From CAZFQD01 sp964520885 (GTDB taxonomy: Bacteria > Bacillota > Clostridia > Oscillospirales > SIG519), in contig CAZFQD010000124.1 of NCBI GenBank assembly GCA_964520885.1, positions 1 to 6,185 of the forward strand: a DNA stretch of 6,185 bases, given 5' to 3'. Position numbers and translations under genes: made by a program. The notes under the pieces were generated by a model. That model was not told where the DNA came from, did no database searches, and was given only the letters and a program-made list of their open reading frames with translations. Within the stretch, counting starts at the first letter, position 1, and each line of letters begins with the position of its first letter. Shown piece by piece: positions 1-5,075 of this stretch.

Positions 1-30
1 TCTTGTGTTTTCTCTTGCCACCTTATTTTT

Positions 31-60
31 TTGTGCTGTTTTGCTCATTGCTATTATAAT
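31..60 (+). promoter_or_regulatory. possible sigma-70 promoter, distal, upstream of loaP
   Basis: TTGTGC (31-36) is followed after 18 bp by a perfect TATAAT (55-60). The whole stretch is AT-rich, so a chance -10 match is quite possible. A transcript starting here would carry an approximately 190-nt leader before the NusG-paralogue start codon at 258. Confidence 0.3.
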
Positions 61-122
61 TATAATAAAAATTGCATGTATTAGCTGATGAGAATCATTA
101 AATGATTTAAAAAATTATAACA

Positions 123-150
123 TTGACGATTATATGATTCAATCTATGTT
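123..150 (+). promoter_or_regulatory. possible sigma-70 promoter proximal to loaP
   Basis: TTGACG (123-128, five of six matches to the -35 consensus) is separated by 16 bp from TATGTT (145-150, four of six matches to the -10 consensus). Initiation would fall near 157, leaving an approximately 100-nt leader that begins just before the GAGCAA arm of the hairpins at 161-226. The call rests on sequence match and position only. Confidence 0.4.
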
Positions 151-160
151 TCGGCAAGTT

Positions 161-226
161 GAGCAACAGTAATCTGACATAATTTCGTAGTATTGCTCCT
201 CTTTTATGGTAGCAAATGGCGAAGCT
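161..226 (+). promoter_or_regulatory. leader of loaP with mutually exclusive hairpins
   Basis: GAGCAA (161-166) can pair with TTGCTC (193-198). The same TTGCTCC segment (193-199) can instead pair with GGTAGCAA (208-215, one bulged T). TAGC (210-213) can also pair with GCTA (223-226) around a loop reading AAATGGCGA. The three pairings overlap, as in attenuators and riboswitches, but no U-tract follows any stem and I recognise no known riboswitch class. The stems are short, so chance is a real alternative. Confidence 0.3.
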
Positions 227-257
227 ATGTTAGATTGTGGGGAAGTGAGCTAATTTG

Positions 258-824
258 ATGAGCTGGCACGCAATATTTGTGCAGACAGGTAAAGAGGATA
301 CTGTTTGTAGCAGAATGACAAGATTATTAGAACAGGTTAATTATAAAGCTGAATATGAACTCCTTGTTCCAAAAAGAAAATTACAGGAACGACATCAAGG
401 ACAATATGTTGAAGTAGTTACTAAGATGTTTCCGGGATATGTTTTAGTTAAGTCAAATGAAATTAAAGAATTATACAGTAGAACTTTGAGATGTAGATAT
501 ATAATAAGATTTTTGAAAGATGACAAAGGCTTTGAAGAGATTAAGCTTGAAGAGATTGCCAATATAATAAATATGATAGATTCAGATGGTGTTATTGGTG
601 TGTCTGATGTTTTTGTAGAAAATGACATAGTTAAAGTTACAAGCGGATCTATGATTGAATACAGCGGATGGGTCAAGAAAATTGATAAACACAAAAAGCG
701 TGCGAAGGTGTTGTTTAAATTTGGCGGTTTGAATCATTTGATTGACTTGCCGATTAATATAATAAGGAAACCAAGTGATGATGAAATTAAAAATGAATTG
801 ATGTTTTTCACAAGCCGTTTATAA
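258..824 (+). CDS. loaP: LoaP-like specialised NusG paralogue (transcription antiterminator)
   Basis: This encodes a 188-residue NusG-family protein. The N-terminal NGN domain spans roughly residues 1-105, opening with SWHAIFVQTGKED and containing the family hallmark MFPGYVLV (57-64). A KOW-type domain spans about residues 120-172, with VKVTSG, then GWVKKIDKHKKRAKVLFKFGG. NusG-family proteins bind RNA polymerase through the NGN domain and change elongation. LoaP-type paralogues act on particular long operons, typically biosynthetic or polysaccharide clusters, through a structured 5' leader RNA. The ATG at 258 is preferred over the adjacent TTG at 255: GGGGAAGTGAG (239-249) lies upstream and the family starts at MSWH or similar. 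The basic KOW insert (HKKRAK) suits RNA binding. Housekeeping NusG is unlikely because the gene is alone, not next to secE or rplK, and is divergent. The exact subfamily (LoaP versus another NusG-like antiterminator) is inferred from overall resemblance, not a search. Confidence 0.85.
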   Translation: MSWHAIFVQTGKEDTVCSRMTRLLEQVNYKAEYELLVPKRKLQERHQGQYVEVVTKMFPGYVLVKSNEIKELYSRTLRCRYIIRFLKDDKGFEEIKLEEIANIINMIDSDGVIGVSDVFVENDIVKVTSGSMIEYSGWVKKIDKHKKRAKVLFKFGGLNHLIDLPINIIRKPSDDEIKNELMFFTSRL

Positions 825-832
825 ACAAAAGA

Positions 833-852
833 AGGTGTTCTATAAGGCACCT
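833..852 (+). terminator. hairpin after loaP, weak terminator candidate
   Basis: AGGTGT (833-838) pairs with GGCACCT (846-852, using one G-U pair) around an approximately 8-nt loop, 9 nt after the loaP stop codon. The following sequence (ATGAATCTATTATAG) is AU-rich but has no run of U, so intrinsic termination would be weak. It could instead be a processing or antitermination structure. Confidence 0.3.
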
Positions 853-993
853 ATGAATCTATTATAGTGTAATTTATTGATACAGTTATTTATTCTATCG
901 AATTGGTTTGTTTATAAATAATAGTTACAAATTATAAAACTTAAACTACATGTTATTTTGGGGAATGGGAATTGGGTTTAGATGATGGACTTG

Positions 994-1051
994 TGCATTA
1001 TGTAGAGAGAGCGAAGATAATTTATTTTGCATTATGCTGAGAGTGCGAACA
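994..1051 (+). repeat. two imperfect 24-nt direct repeats
   Basis: Positions 994-1017 and 1028-1051 both read TGCATTATG, then two variable bases, then GAGAG, one variable base, GCGAA, one variable base and A. They match at 20 of 24 positions with a 34-nt period. The 3' end of the second copy forms the left arm of the hairpin at 1044-1065. The role is unknown; options are tandem protein- or RNA-binding sites or a local duplication. Confidence 0.65.
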
Positions 1052-1065
1052 ATGGCGATTTCGCA
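1044..1065 (+). promoter_or_regulatory. leader hairpin with AATGGCGA loop
   Basis: TGCGAA (1044-1049) and TTCGCA (1060-1065) are a perfect 6-bp inverted repeat enclosing a 10-nt loop, CAATGGCGAT. The loop octamer AATGGCGA also occurs in the loop of the small hairpin at 210-226 upstream of loaP, on the same strand. No U-tract follows, so this is not a terminator. It may be an RNA-protein recognition element, but that is a guess. Confidence 0.4.
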
Positions 1066-1097
1066 GTAAAAGTAAATAAGAGGGGTAACAAAATAAA

Positions 1098-1126
1098 TTG
1101 TGGGTTTTTAGATATAAATGTATTGT
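1098..1126 (+). promoter_or_regulatory. weak promoter candidate for the HD gene
   Basis: TTGTGG (1098-1103) and TATTGT (1121-1126) are spaced 17 bp apart, each matching four of six consensus positions. Initiation would be near 1133, giving a very short leader before the ATG at 1150 and leaving the repeats and hairpin upstream of the promoter. The surroundings are AT-rich, so confidence is low. Confidence 0.25.
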
Positions 1127-1149
1127 ATTTAATTTGAAGGGACAACTGT

Positions 1150-1806
1150 ATGTTTCGTAAAATAAAAAATGATAAATATATTAAAGAAATTTTTAAAAGA
1201 ATATCTGAGGTAGAAATAGAAAAAGAATATTGGGTGAATCATGGACTGCATCATACTAATAATGTAATTTATATTGTAGAAAATATATTGGAACAGCTTG
1301 AATATGATAATAATTTTATAGAACAATCAAAAATAGCAGCACTACTACATGATATTGGAAATATATATGGCAGAGATAATCATGCTTATAATAGTTTTAG
1401 ATTAGCAAAAGAGTATTTTATTAAAAATAATATTGATACAGGAAATAACAATTTAATATTAGAGGCAATTAAACATCATCGTAATGGAATAAGCGGTAAT
1501 AAAATTGCAAGTATATTAGTCCTTGCTGATAAATTGGATATTAAGAAAGACCGATTAACAACGGAAGGTTTGAAAATTGAAGGACTGAAGGAAATGAGAT
1601 TTATCGAGGATATCATTATTGATATTTTAAATGCTACATTAAGAGTTAATTTCATCTGCAATGAAAAAATAAATAAAAAAAGCTTAGAAGATTTTTATTT
1701 TGTAACTAAAGTATTTAATGCTATAAATAATTTTGCCATTGAATTCAATCTTGAGCCACTAATAATGTATAATAATAGTGAATGGATACTAAATAAAAAC
1801 AATTGA
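1150..1806 (+). CDS. HD-domain metal-dependent phosphohydrolase, substrate unknown
   Basis: This 218-residue cytoplasmic protein has the ordered residues of the HD superfamily: H34/H35 in NHGLHHTNNV, the H67-D68 doublet in ALLHDIGN, H78 in DNHAY, H109/H110 in IKHHR, and D127 and D130 in LADKLD. These normally hold one or two metal ions and hydrolyse phosphoesters such as nucleotides or signalling nucleotides. The substrate cannot be read from the sequence. The pattern recalls small HD proteins of the YqeK-like type, but I would not assign that name. There is no signal peptide or membrane segment. The start is supported by GAAGGGA (1136-1142), 7 nt before the ATG. The gene is visibly more AT-rich than glyQS, suggesting a different origin or weaker selection. 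Without the insertion at 1831-2024 its stop would be 42 bp from glyQ, so an original operon with glyQS is likely. Confidence 0.8.
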   Translation: MFRKIKNDKYIKEIFKRISEVEIEKEYWVNHGLHHTNNVIYIVENILEQLEYDNNFIEQSKIAALLHDIGNIYGRDNHAYNSFRLAKEYFIKNNIDTGNNNLILEAIKHHRNGISGNKIASILVLADKLDIKKDRLTTEGLKIEGLKEMRFIEDIIIDILNATLRVNFICNEKINKKSLEDFYFVTKVFNAINNFAIEFNLEPLIMYNNSEWILNKNN

Positions 1807-1821
1807 CTCTGTGTGAAAGAA

Positions 1822-1830
1822 TACAGAAAT
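1822..1830. repeat. left copy of 9-bp target-site duplication
   Basis: TACAGAAAT lies directly outside the left inverted repeat of the element at 1831-2024 and is repeated exactly at 2025-2033, directly outside the right inverted repeat. Identical short direct repeats abutting inverted termini are what cut-and-paste transposition leaves behind. Confidence 0.85.
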
Positions 1831-1859
1831 GATGGTGTCCCAGACGTCGTGGAAATTGG
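1831..1859 (+). repeat. left terminal inverted repeat of the element
   Basis: Begins GATGGTGTCCCA, followed by GA and CGTCGTGGAA, then A and TTGG. Differences from the complement of the right end are at repeat positions 3, 6, 13, 14 and 25. Two of these (3 and 6) are T/C differences that still pair as G-U in RNA. Confidence 0.85.
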
Positions 1860-1891
1860 TGGACAAATAAAAAAGGCAGACAGCCGTTCCT

Positions 1892-1918
1892 GACCAATGC
1901 GACCAATGCGACCAATGC
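1892..1918 (+). repeat. three tandem copies of a 9-bp unit
   Basis: GACCAATGC is repeated exactly three times at 1892-1900, 1901-1909 and 1910-1918 inside the insertion element. The unit may vary in number between copies of the element through slippage. The last copies form one arm of an internal hairpin with CATTG and TCGCA (1927-1939). Confidence 0.9.
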
Positions 1919-1928
1919 GTTGTTTTCA

Positions 1929-1955
1929 TTGACATCGCAGAGCGAATGGTATACT
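1929..1955 (+). promoter_or_regulatory. outward promoter within the insertion element, reading into glyQS
   Basis: A perfect -35 hexamer TTGACA (1929-1934) is followed after 15 bp by TATACT (1950-1955). The latter is preceded by TG one base upstream (1947-1948), which makes an extended -10. The spacer is shorter than the usual 17 bp, but an extended -10 tolerates this. Transcription would begin near 1962, run through the GGGGC/GCCCC hairpin and right inverted repeat, and reach glyQ at 2052. The insertion may therefore have rewired or rescued glyQS expression. Confidence 0.5.
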
Positions 1956-1982
1956 AATTAATTGCCAATGGGTCAGAGTCCA

Positions 1983-1997
1983 GGGGCACGTCGCCCC
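1983..1997 (+). other. GC-rich hairpin at the right end of the element
   Basis: GGGGC (1983-1987) and GCCCC (1993-1997) form a 5-bp stem with loop ACGTC. Its right arm overlaps the first two bases of the right inverted repeat, so it competes slightly with the long terminal helix. AAATTCC follows, not a U-run, so it is not an intrinsic terminator. Confidence 0.6.
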
Positions 1998-2024
1998 AAA
2001 TTCCACGACGGTTGGGACGCCGTC
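1996..2024 (-). repeat. right terminal inverted repeat of the element
   Basis: Read from the right end inward it begins GACGGCGTCCCA, followed by AC and CGTCGTGGAA, then T and TTGG. It is the partner of 1831-1859 (24 of 29 identical) and directly abuts the right copy of TACAGAAAT. Confidence 0.85.
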
Positions 2025-2033
2025 TACAGAAAT
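2025..2033. repeat. right copy of 9-bp target-site duplication
   Basis: TACAGAAAT is identical to 1822-1830. It lies 18 bp before the glyQ start codon, so the insertion occurred in the short gap between the HD gene and glyQ without touching either coding sequence. Confidence 0.85.
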
Positions 2034-2051
2034 TAGTCAGAAGAAGTTATT

Positions 2052-2957
2052 ATGGAAAACAAAATTTATTTTTTTCAAGACATTGTGCTTGAACTTCAAA
2101 AATATTGGAGTTCACAGGGATGCTTGCTTGGGAACCCATATGATATTGAAAAAGGTGCGGGCACTATGAACCCAAATACATTTCTAAGAACATTGGGGCC
2201 TGAACCATGGAATATTGCATATGTTGAGCCTTCTCGCCGTCCTAAAGACGGCCGTTATGGTGATAACCCTAATCGTCTTTATCAACATCACCAATTTCAA
2301 GTCATAATGAAACCAAGTCCTGACAACATTATTGATCTTTATCTTAACAGTCTTTCTGAACTTGGGATCAAACCAAGCAAACATGATATACGCTTTGTAG
2401 AAGATAACTGGGAGTCACCCACGCTTGGTGCATCTGGATTAGGTTGGGAAGTATGGCTTGATGGCATGGAAATTACACAGTTTACCTATTTTCAAAAAAT
2501 AGGCATGTTTGAATGTCATCCTGTTCCGTCTGAGATCACCTATGGACTTGAACGAATTGCTATGTATCTCCAAGATGTAGATGATATTTTTGAAATTAAA
2601 TGGAATGACAAAGTCACTTACGGCGACATTTTTAAGAAACCAGAGTTTGAAAACTCGAAATATAGTTTTGAAAAATCTAATCCAGAAATACTTTTTGAAC
2701 TTTTTAATAAATATGAGTCTGAAGCTCAAAGGTTGATTAATGAAGGATTAGTTATCCCTTCGTATGATTTTGTTCTAAAGTGTTCTCATTCTTTTAATGT
2801 GTTGGATGCCAGTGGTGCAATCAGTGTTGCGGAAAGAGTCAGATTTATCGGGAGGATTCGTACGCTTGCGCATAATATTGCAGAACTGTATATTGGACAA
2901 AGAAAGGCAGCGAACTTTCCAATGACTAACGCTATTACAAAGGAGGTTATTGTCTAA
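2052..2957 (+). CDS. glyQ: glycyl-tRNA synthetase alpha subunit
   Basis: This 301-residue protein is full length for GlyQ (usually about 290-305). It is the catalytic alpha subunit of the bacterial alpha2-beta2 glycyl-tRNA synthetase, a class II enzyme that activates glycine with ATP and charges tRNA-Gly together with GlyS. Visible family blocks are EKGAGTMNPNTFLRTLGPEP (33-52), the motif 2 region from SRRPKDGRYG (61-70) through NRLYQHHQFQV (74-84), FVEDNWESPTLG (115-126), GWEVWLDGMEITQFTYF (131-147), the motif 3 block EITYGLERIAMYLQ (161-174) and DYVLKCSH-like DFVLKCSHSFN. One oddity is S128 in TLGASGLGW, where most homologues have W. A weak AAGAAG lies upstream of the ATG. The stop overlaps the glyS start by 1 nt, indicating translational coupling. 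Its upstream region holds the insertion element rather than the T-box often found in front of glyQS in Firmicutes. Confidence 0.95.
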   Translation: MENKIYFFQDIVLELQKYWSSQGCLLGNPYDIEKGAGTMNPNTFLRTLGPEPWNIAYVEPSRRPKDGRYGDNPNRLYQHHQFQVIMKPSPDNIIDLYLNSLSELGIKPSKHDIRFVEDNWESPTLGASGLGWEVWLDGMEITQFTYFQKIGMFECHPVPSEITYGLERIAMYLQDVDDIFEIKWNDKVTYGDIFKKPEFENSKYSFEKSNPEILFELFNKYESEAQRLINEGLVIPSYDFVLKCSHSFNVLDASGAISVAERVRFIGRIRTLAHNIAELYIGQRKAANFPMTNAITKEVIV

Positions 2958-5032
2958 TGAATAAGAATACTTATCTCCTTGAAATAGGAGTAGAAGAACT
3001 TCCCGCCAAGCAAATTACTCGTGTCGTTGATGTTTTTCAAGAAAGCATTCGCACAGAACTTGAAAAGGAAAAATTGCCTTATGCGAAATTGAATGTGTGG
3101 TCTACTCCACGCAGGATTGTAGTTCTCATCGAAGGCATTGAAGAAAAATTGCCAGATGAGAATATAACTGTTGCTGGTCCGGCGATTTCAATTGCTTACA
3201 AGAATAATGAGCCAACACCTGCTTTATTGGGATTTTTGAAAAAAAATTCTTCAAACGTCAAAGATGTCATCATAGAAAATAATGGAAAGAACGATGTAGT
3301 TACGCTCCAAAAAACTGTTATAGGTGCTTTTTCAAAAGATATACTGGCTAAGATTGCACCGGATTGGGTAACAAGAGCAAATTTTGACAAATCGATGCGT
3401 TGGAGAGATTATAATGTTATGTTTTCACGCCCAATAAGATGGATTGTATCAATTTATAATGATGAACATCTTCAGATATCTATAGAAGGTTTGTTTTCTG
3501 ATATAACAACTTATGGGCATCGCACATTGGCTAATCATGCATTTAAAATTTCAAATGCACGTGAGTATTTATCTGTAATGGACAATGCTAAAGTTATTGT
3601 AGAACCTGATAAACGAAGAAAACTCATTCTTTCGCAAATTAGCAATATAGAAAAAACTCATAACTTAGCGGTGGCAGTCGATGAAAAGCTACTTGATGAA
3701 ATCATCAATATAGTTGAATTTCCAACAGTTTTTATCGGTCATTTTGATGATGAGTTTTTGTCATTGCCTATCCCTACAATAGTAACGCCTATGAAAGACC
3801 ATCAAAGATATTTCCCTGTTTACGATTTAGAAGGTAAGCTCATGCCATTATTTTTGGGAATTCGGAATGGTAATGATTATTGCATTGACATTGTTGCTAA
3901 AGGAAACGAAAAAGTTCTACGCGCAAGATTAAGGGATGCACGCTTTTTCTACAATGATGACAAGAAAAAACGTTTGGAGAATTATATAGATAGCCTAAAG
4001 ACGATGGTATATCAAGCAAAACTTGGCACTATCTATGAAAAAGTTCTGAGAATTGATGCACTATCAAAATTTATTGCGGTATTGCTAGGCCGAGATGAAG
4101 AGTTTTTAAGAAAACTGCATAGAGCGGTTATGTTATGCAAAGCAGATTTGAATACTTTTATGGTCAACGAATTTGATGAACTCCAAGGTGTTATGGGTGC
4201 AATTTATGCCCGTGATGACGGTGAGCCAGAAGAAGTCTGTGTAGCAATTGAAAGTCATTATTTGCCACGTTTTTTTGGAGATATACTACCGGAGGATGCT
4301 ATAGGCAAGATTATCAGCATAGCAGATAAAATGGACTCTCTTGTTGGTTCTTTCGGTATTGGGGTTACTCCTAAAGGTGGAAAAGACCCATTTGGTCTGC
4401 GCAGAATGATGATTAGCATTCTGTCTGTCATGATGTCAGATGCCGTGCTTAATTTTAACATTGCAAAAGTATTAACAGAAAGCATCAAATTACTAGATGA
4501 TCGTATTGATGAAAAACCTGACGACATTATTAATAATATAGTTGATGCGTTTATTCAACGATTGCGTGTTATGATGGGTGAAAAAGGCTTGCGGTTTGAT
4601 TCTGTCGAAGCAAGTTTACCATATGCTATAGAAGGCATTCATGGTTTCATTAAGCGTTGTGAAATTTTGGACAAGTATGACCGTGATAAGCTTAACATCA
4701 TAGCAACGAATATATTGCGCCCACTAAAATTGTCGGCACAGGCAAAAGACGGTATTAAGATGAATATTGATTTATTCACCTCTAAGGTGGAATATGAATT
4801 TTTCGATAATATAACGAAACTTCTTCCGGAAATCAATAATGATCTTTCCATTGGAAATATAAAGGCAGCTATTGACCATTTGGAATATTTAGGAGATTAT
4901 GTTGCTGATTTTCTTGATAAAATCATGGTGATGGATGAAAATCTTGATGTCAGAGAGAACAGGGTTCAACTTATGAAAATGTGCGCTGATGTAATCCGTC
5001 AAGTAGCGGATTTTGAAAGGTTGCAGTTTTAA
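2957..5032 (+). CDS. glyS: glycyl-tRNA synthetase beta subunit
   Basis: This 691-residue protein matches the normal GlyS length (about 685-700). The beta subunit binds and positions tRNA-Gly for the alpha subunit. Family marks are the N-terminal LLEIGVEELPAKQI (7-20), STPRRIVV, MRWRDYNVMFSRPIRWIVS, VTPMKDHQRYFPVYD (276-290), LRARLRDARFFYNDD, the HD-like domain segments with KADLNTFMVNEFDELQGVMG near residues 395-415 and IADKMDSLVGSFGIG near 455, and a C-terminal helical anticodon-binding region ending in a DVRENRVQLM block. The segment TPKGGKDPFGLRRMMISIL departs from the commoner PTGSxDPFALRRxALGI pattern, so this is a somewhat divergent member. An AGGAGG site (2941-2946) lies 10 nt before the ATG, which overlaps the glyQ TAA. 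No frameshift or premature stop is seen. Confidence 0.95.
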   Translation: MNKNTYLLEIGVEELPAKQITRVVDVFQESIRTELEKEKLPYAKLNVWSTPRRIVVLIEGIEEKLPDENITVAGPAISIAYKNNEPTPALLGFLKKNSSNVKDVIIENNGKNDVVTLQKTVIGAFSKDILAKIAPDWVTRANFDKSMRWRDYNVMFSRPIRWIVSIYNDEHLQISIEGLFSDITTYGHRTLANHAFKISNAREYLSVMDNAKVIVEPDKRRKLILSQISNIEKTHNLAVAVDEKLLDEIINIVEFPTVFIGHFDDEFLSLPIPTIVTPMKDHQRYFPVYDLEGKLMPLFLGIRNGNDYCIDIVAKGNEKVLRARLRDARFFYNDDKKKRLENYIDSLKTMVYQAKLGTIYEKVLRIDALSKFIAVLLGRDEEFLRKLHRAVMLCKADLNTFMVNEFDELQGVMGAIYARDDGEPEEVCVAIESHYLPRFFGDILPEDAIGKIISIADKMDSLVGSFGIGVTPKGGKDPFGLRRMMISILSVMMSDAVLNFNIAKVLTESIKLLDDRIDEKPDDIINNIVDAFIQRLRVMMGEKGLRFDSVEASLPYAIEGIHGFIKRCEILDKYDRDKLNIIATNILRPLKLSAQAKDGIKMNIDLFTSKVEYEFFDNITKLLPEINNDLSIGNIKAAIDHLEYLGDYVADFLDKIMVMDENLDVRENRVQLMKMCADVIRQVADFERLQF

Positions 5033-5062
5033 GATTCTACTTTCATTGAATTTATGTCAGTT

Positions 5063-5067
5063 AGGAG
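5063..5067 (+). promoter_or_regulatory. ribosome binding site deciding the GNAT start
   Basis: AGGAG sits 8 nt before the ATG at 5076. This supports that start over the in-frame codon at 5013, which lies inside the end of glyS and would add 21 residues unlike the family's N-terminus. Confidence 0.7.
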
Positions 5068-5075
5068 TTTGTATA

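Larger units (their letters stand above)
825..1149 (+). promoter_or_regulatory. 325-nt non-coding leader between loaP and the HD gene
   Basis: I see no convincing gene here. The stretch contains a hairpin just after the loaP stop (833-852), a very AT-rich middle (about 860-960), a pair of 24-nt imperfect direct repeats (994-1017 and 1028-1051), a hairpin with stem TGCGAA/TTCGCA (1044-1065), a weak promoter candidate (1098-1126) and the ribosome binding site of the HD gene (GAAGGGA, 1136-1142). The length and structure suit a regulated 5' leader, and it directly follows an antiterminator gene, so it is a candidate LoaP target. That link is inference. I do not see a T-box motif or a riboswitch I can name. 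Confidence 0.4.
1831..2024. mobile_element. 194-bp MITE-like non-autonomous insertion element
   Basis: The ends are 29-bp inverted repeats (1831-1859 and 1996-2024) matching at 24 of 29 positions. The outer block GATGGTGTCCCA pairs with the right end, where two of the five differences become G-U pairs in RNA. The inner block CGTCGTGGAA is perfect and is followed by TTGG/CCAA. A perfect 9-bp duplication flanks both ends. The interior has no ORF of useful length, so movement would need a transposase supplied elsewhere. The interior holds three tandem copies of a 9-bp unit, several nested complementary segments (TGGAC/GTCCA, CTGACC/GGTCAG, TGCGA-CAATG/CATTG-TCGCA) and a GGGGC/GCCCC hairpin. The element is clearly richer in GC than its surroundings. 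I cannot assign the parent family: a 9-bp duplication is used by several insertion-sequence families and I do not recognise the terminus. A conserved structured RNA is a less likely alternative, because it would not explain the duplication. Confidence 0.85.

Noticed and set aside
255..257. TTG start for the NusG paralogue
   Set aside because: The ATG directly following at 258 gives the usual family N-terminus (MSWH) and is the stronger start codon.
994..1051. T-box stem I remnant (purine-rich GAGAG motifs)
   Set aside because: The motif recurs as a direct repeat and there is no specifier loop, T-box sequence or antiterminator nearby. The resemblance is only to a purine-rich stretch.
1129..1326. 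Minus-strand hydrophobic small ORF overlapping the HD gene
   Set aside because: Its Phe/Ile/Tyr-rich composition is the reverse complement of the AT-rich, lysine-rich HD gene, and no independent start signal is seen.
1892..1918. Short CRISPR-like array
   Set aside because: Three exact 9-bp units with no spacers between them form a tandem repeat, not a repeat-spacer array, and no cas genes are present.
1807..2051. Glycine T-box or other riboswitch upstream of glyQ
   Set aside because: The position is right, but the conserved T-box sequence (GGGTGG-ACCGCG type) and a terminator/antiterminator pair with a U-run are missing. Abutting 9-bp direct repeats at the ends of the long inverted repeat indicate an insertion instead.
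5013..5075. Longer GNAT start inside the end of glyS
   Set aside because: The extra 21 residues do not resemble the family N-terminus, and the AGGAG at 5063-5067 is ideally placed for the ATG at 5076.
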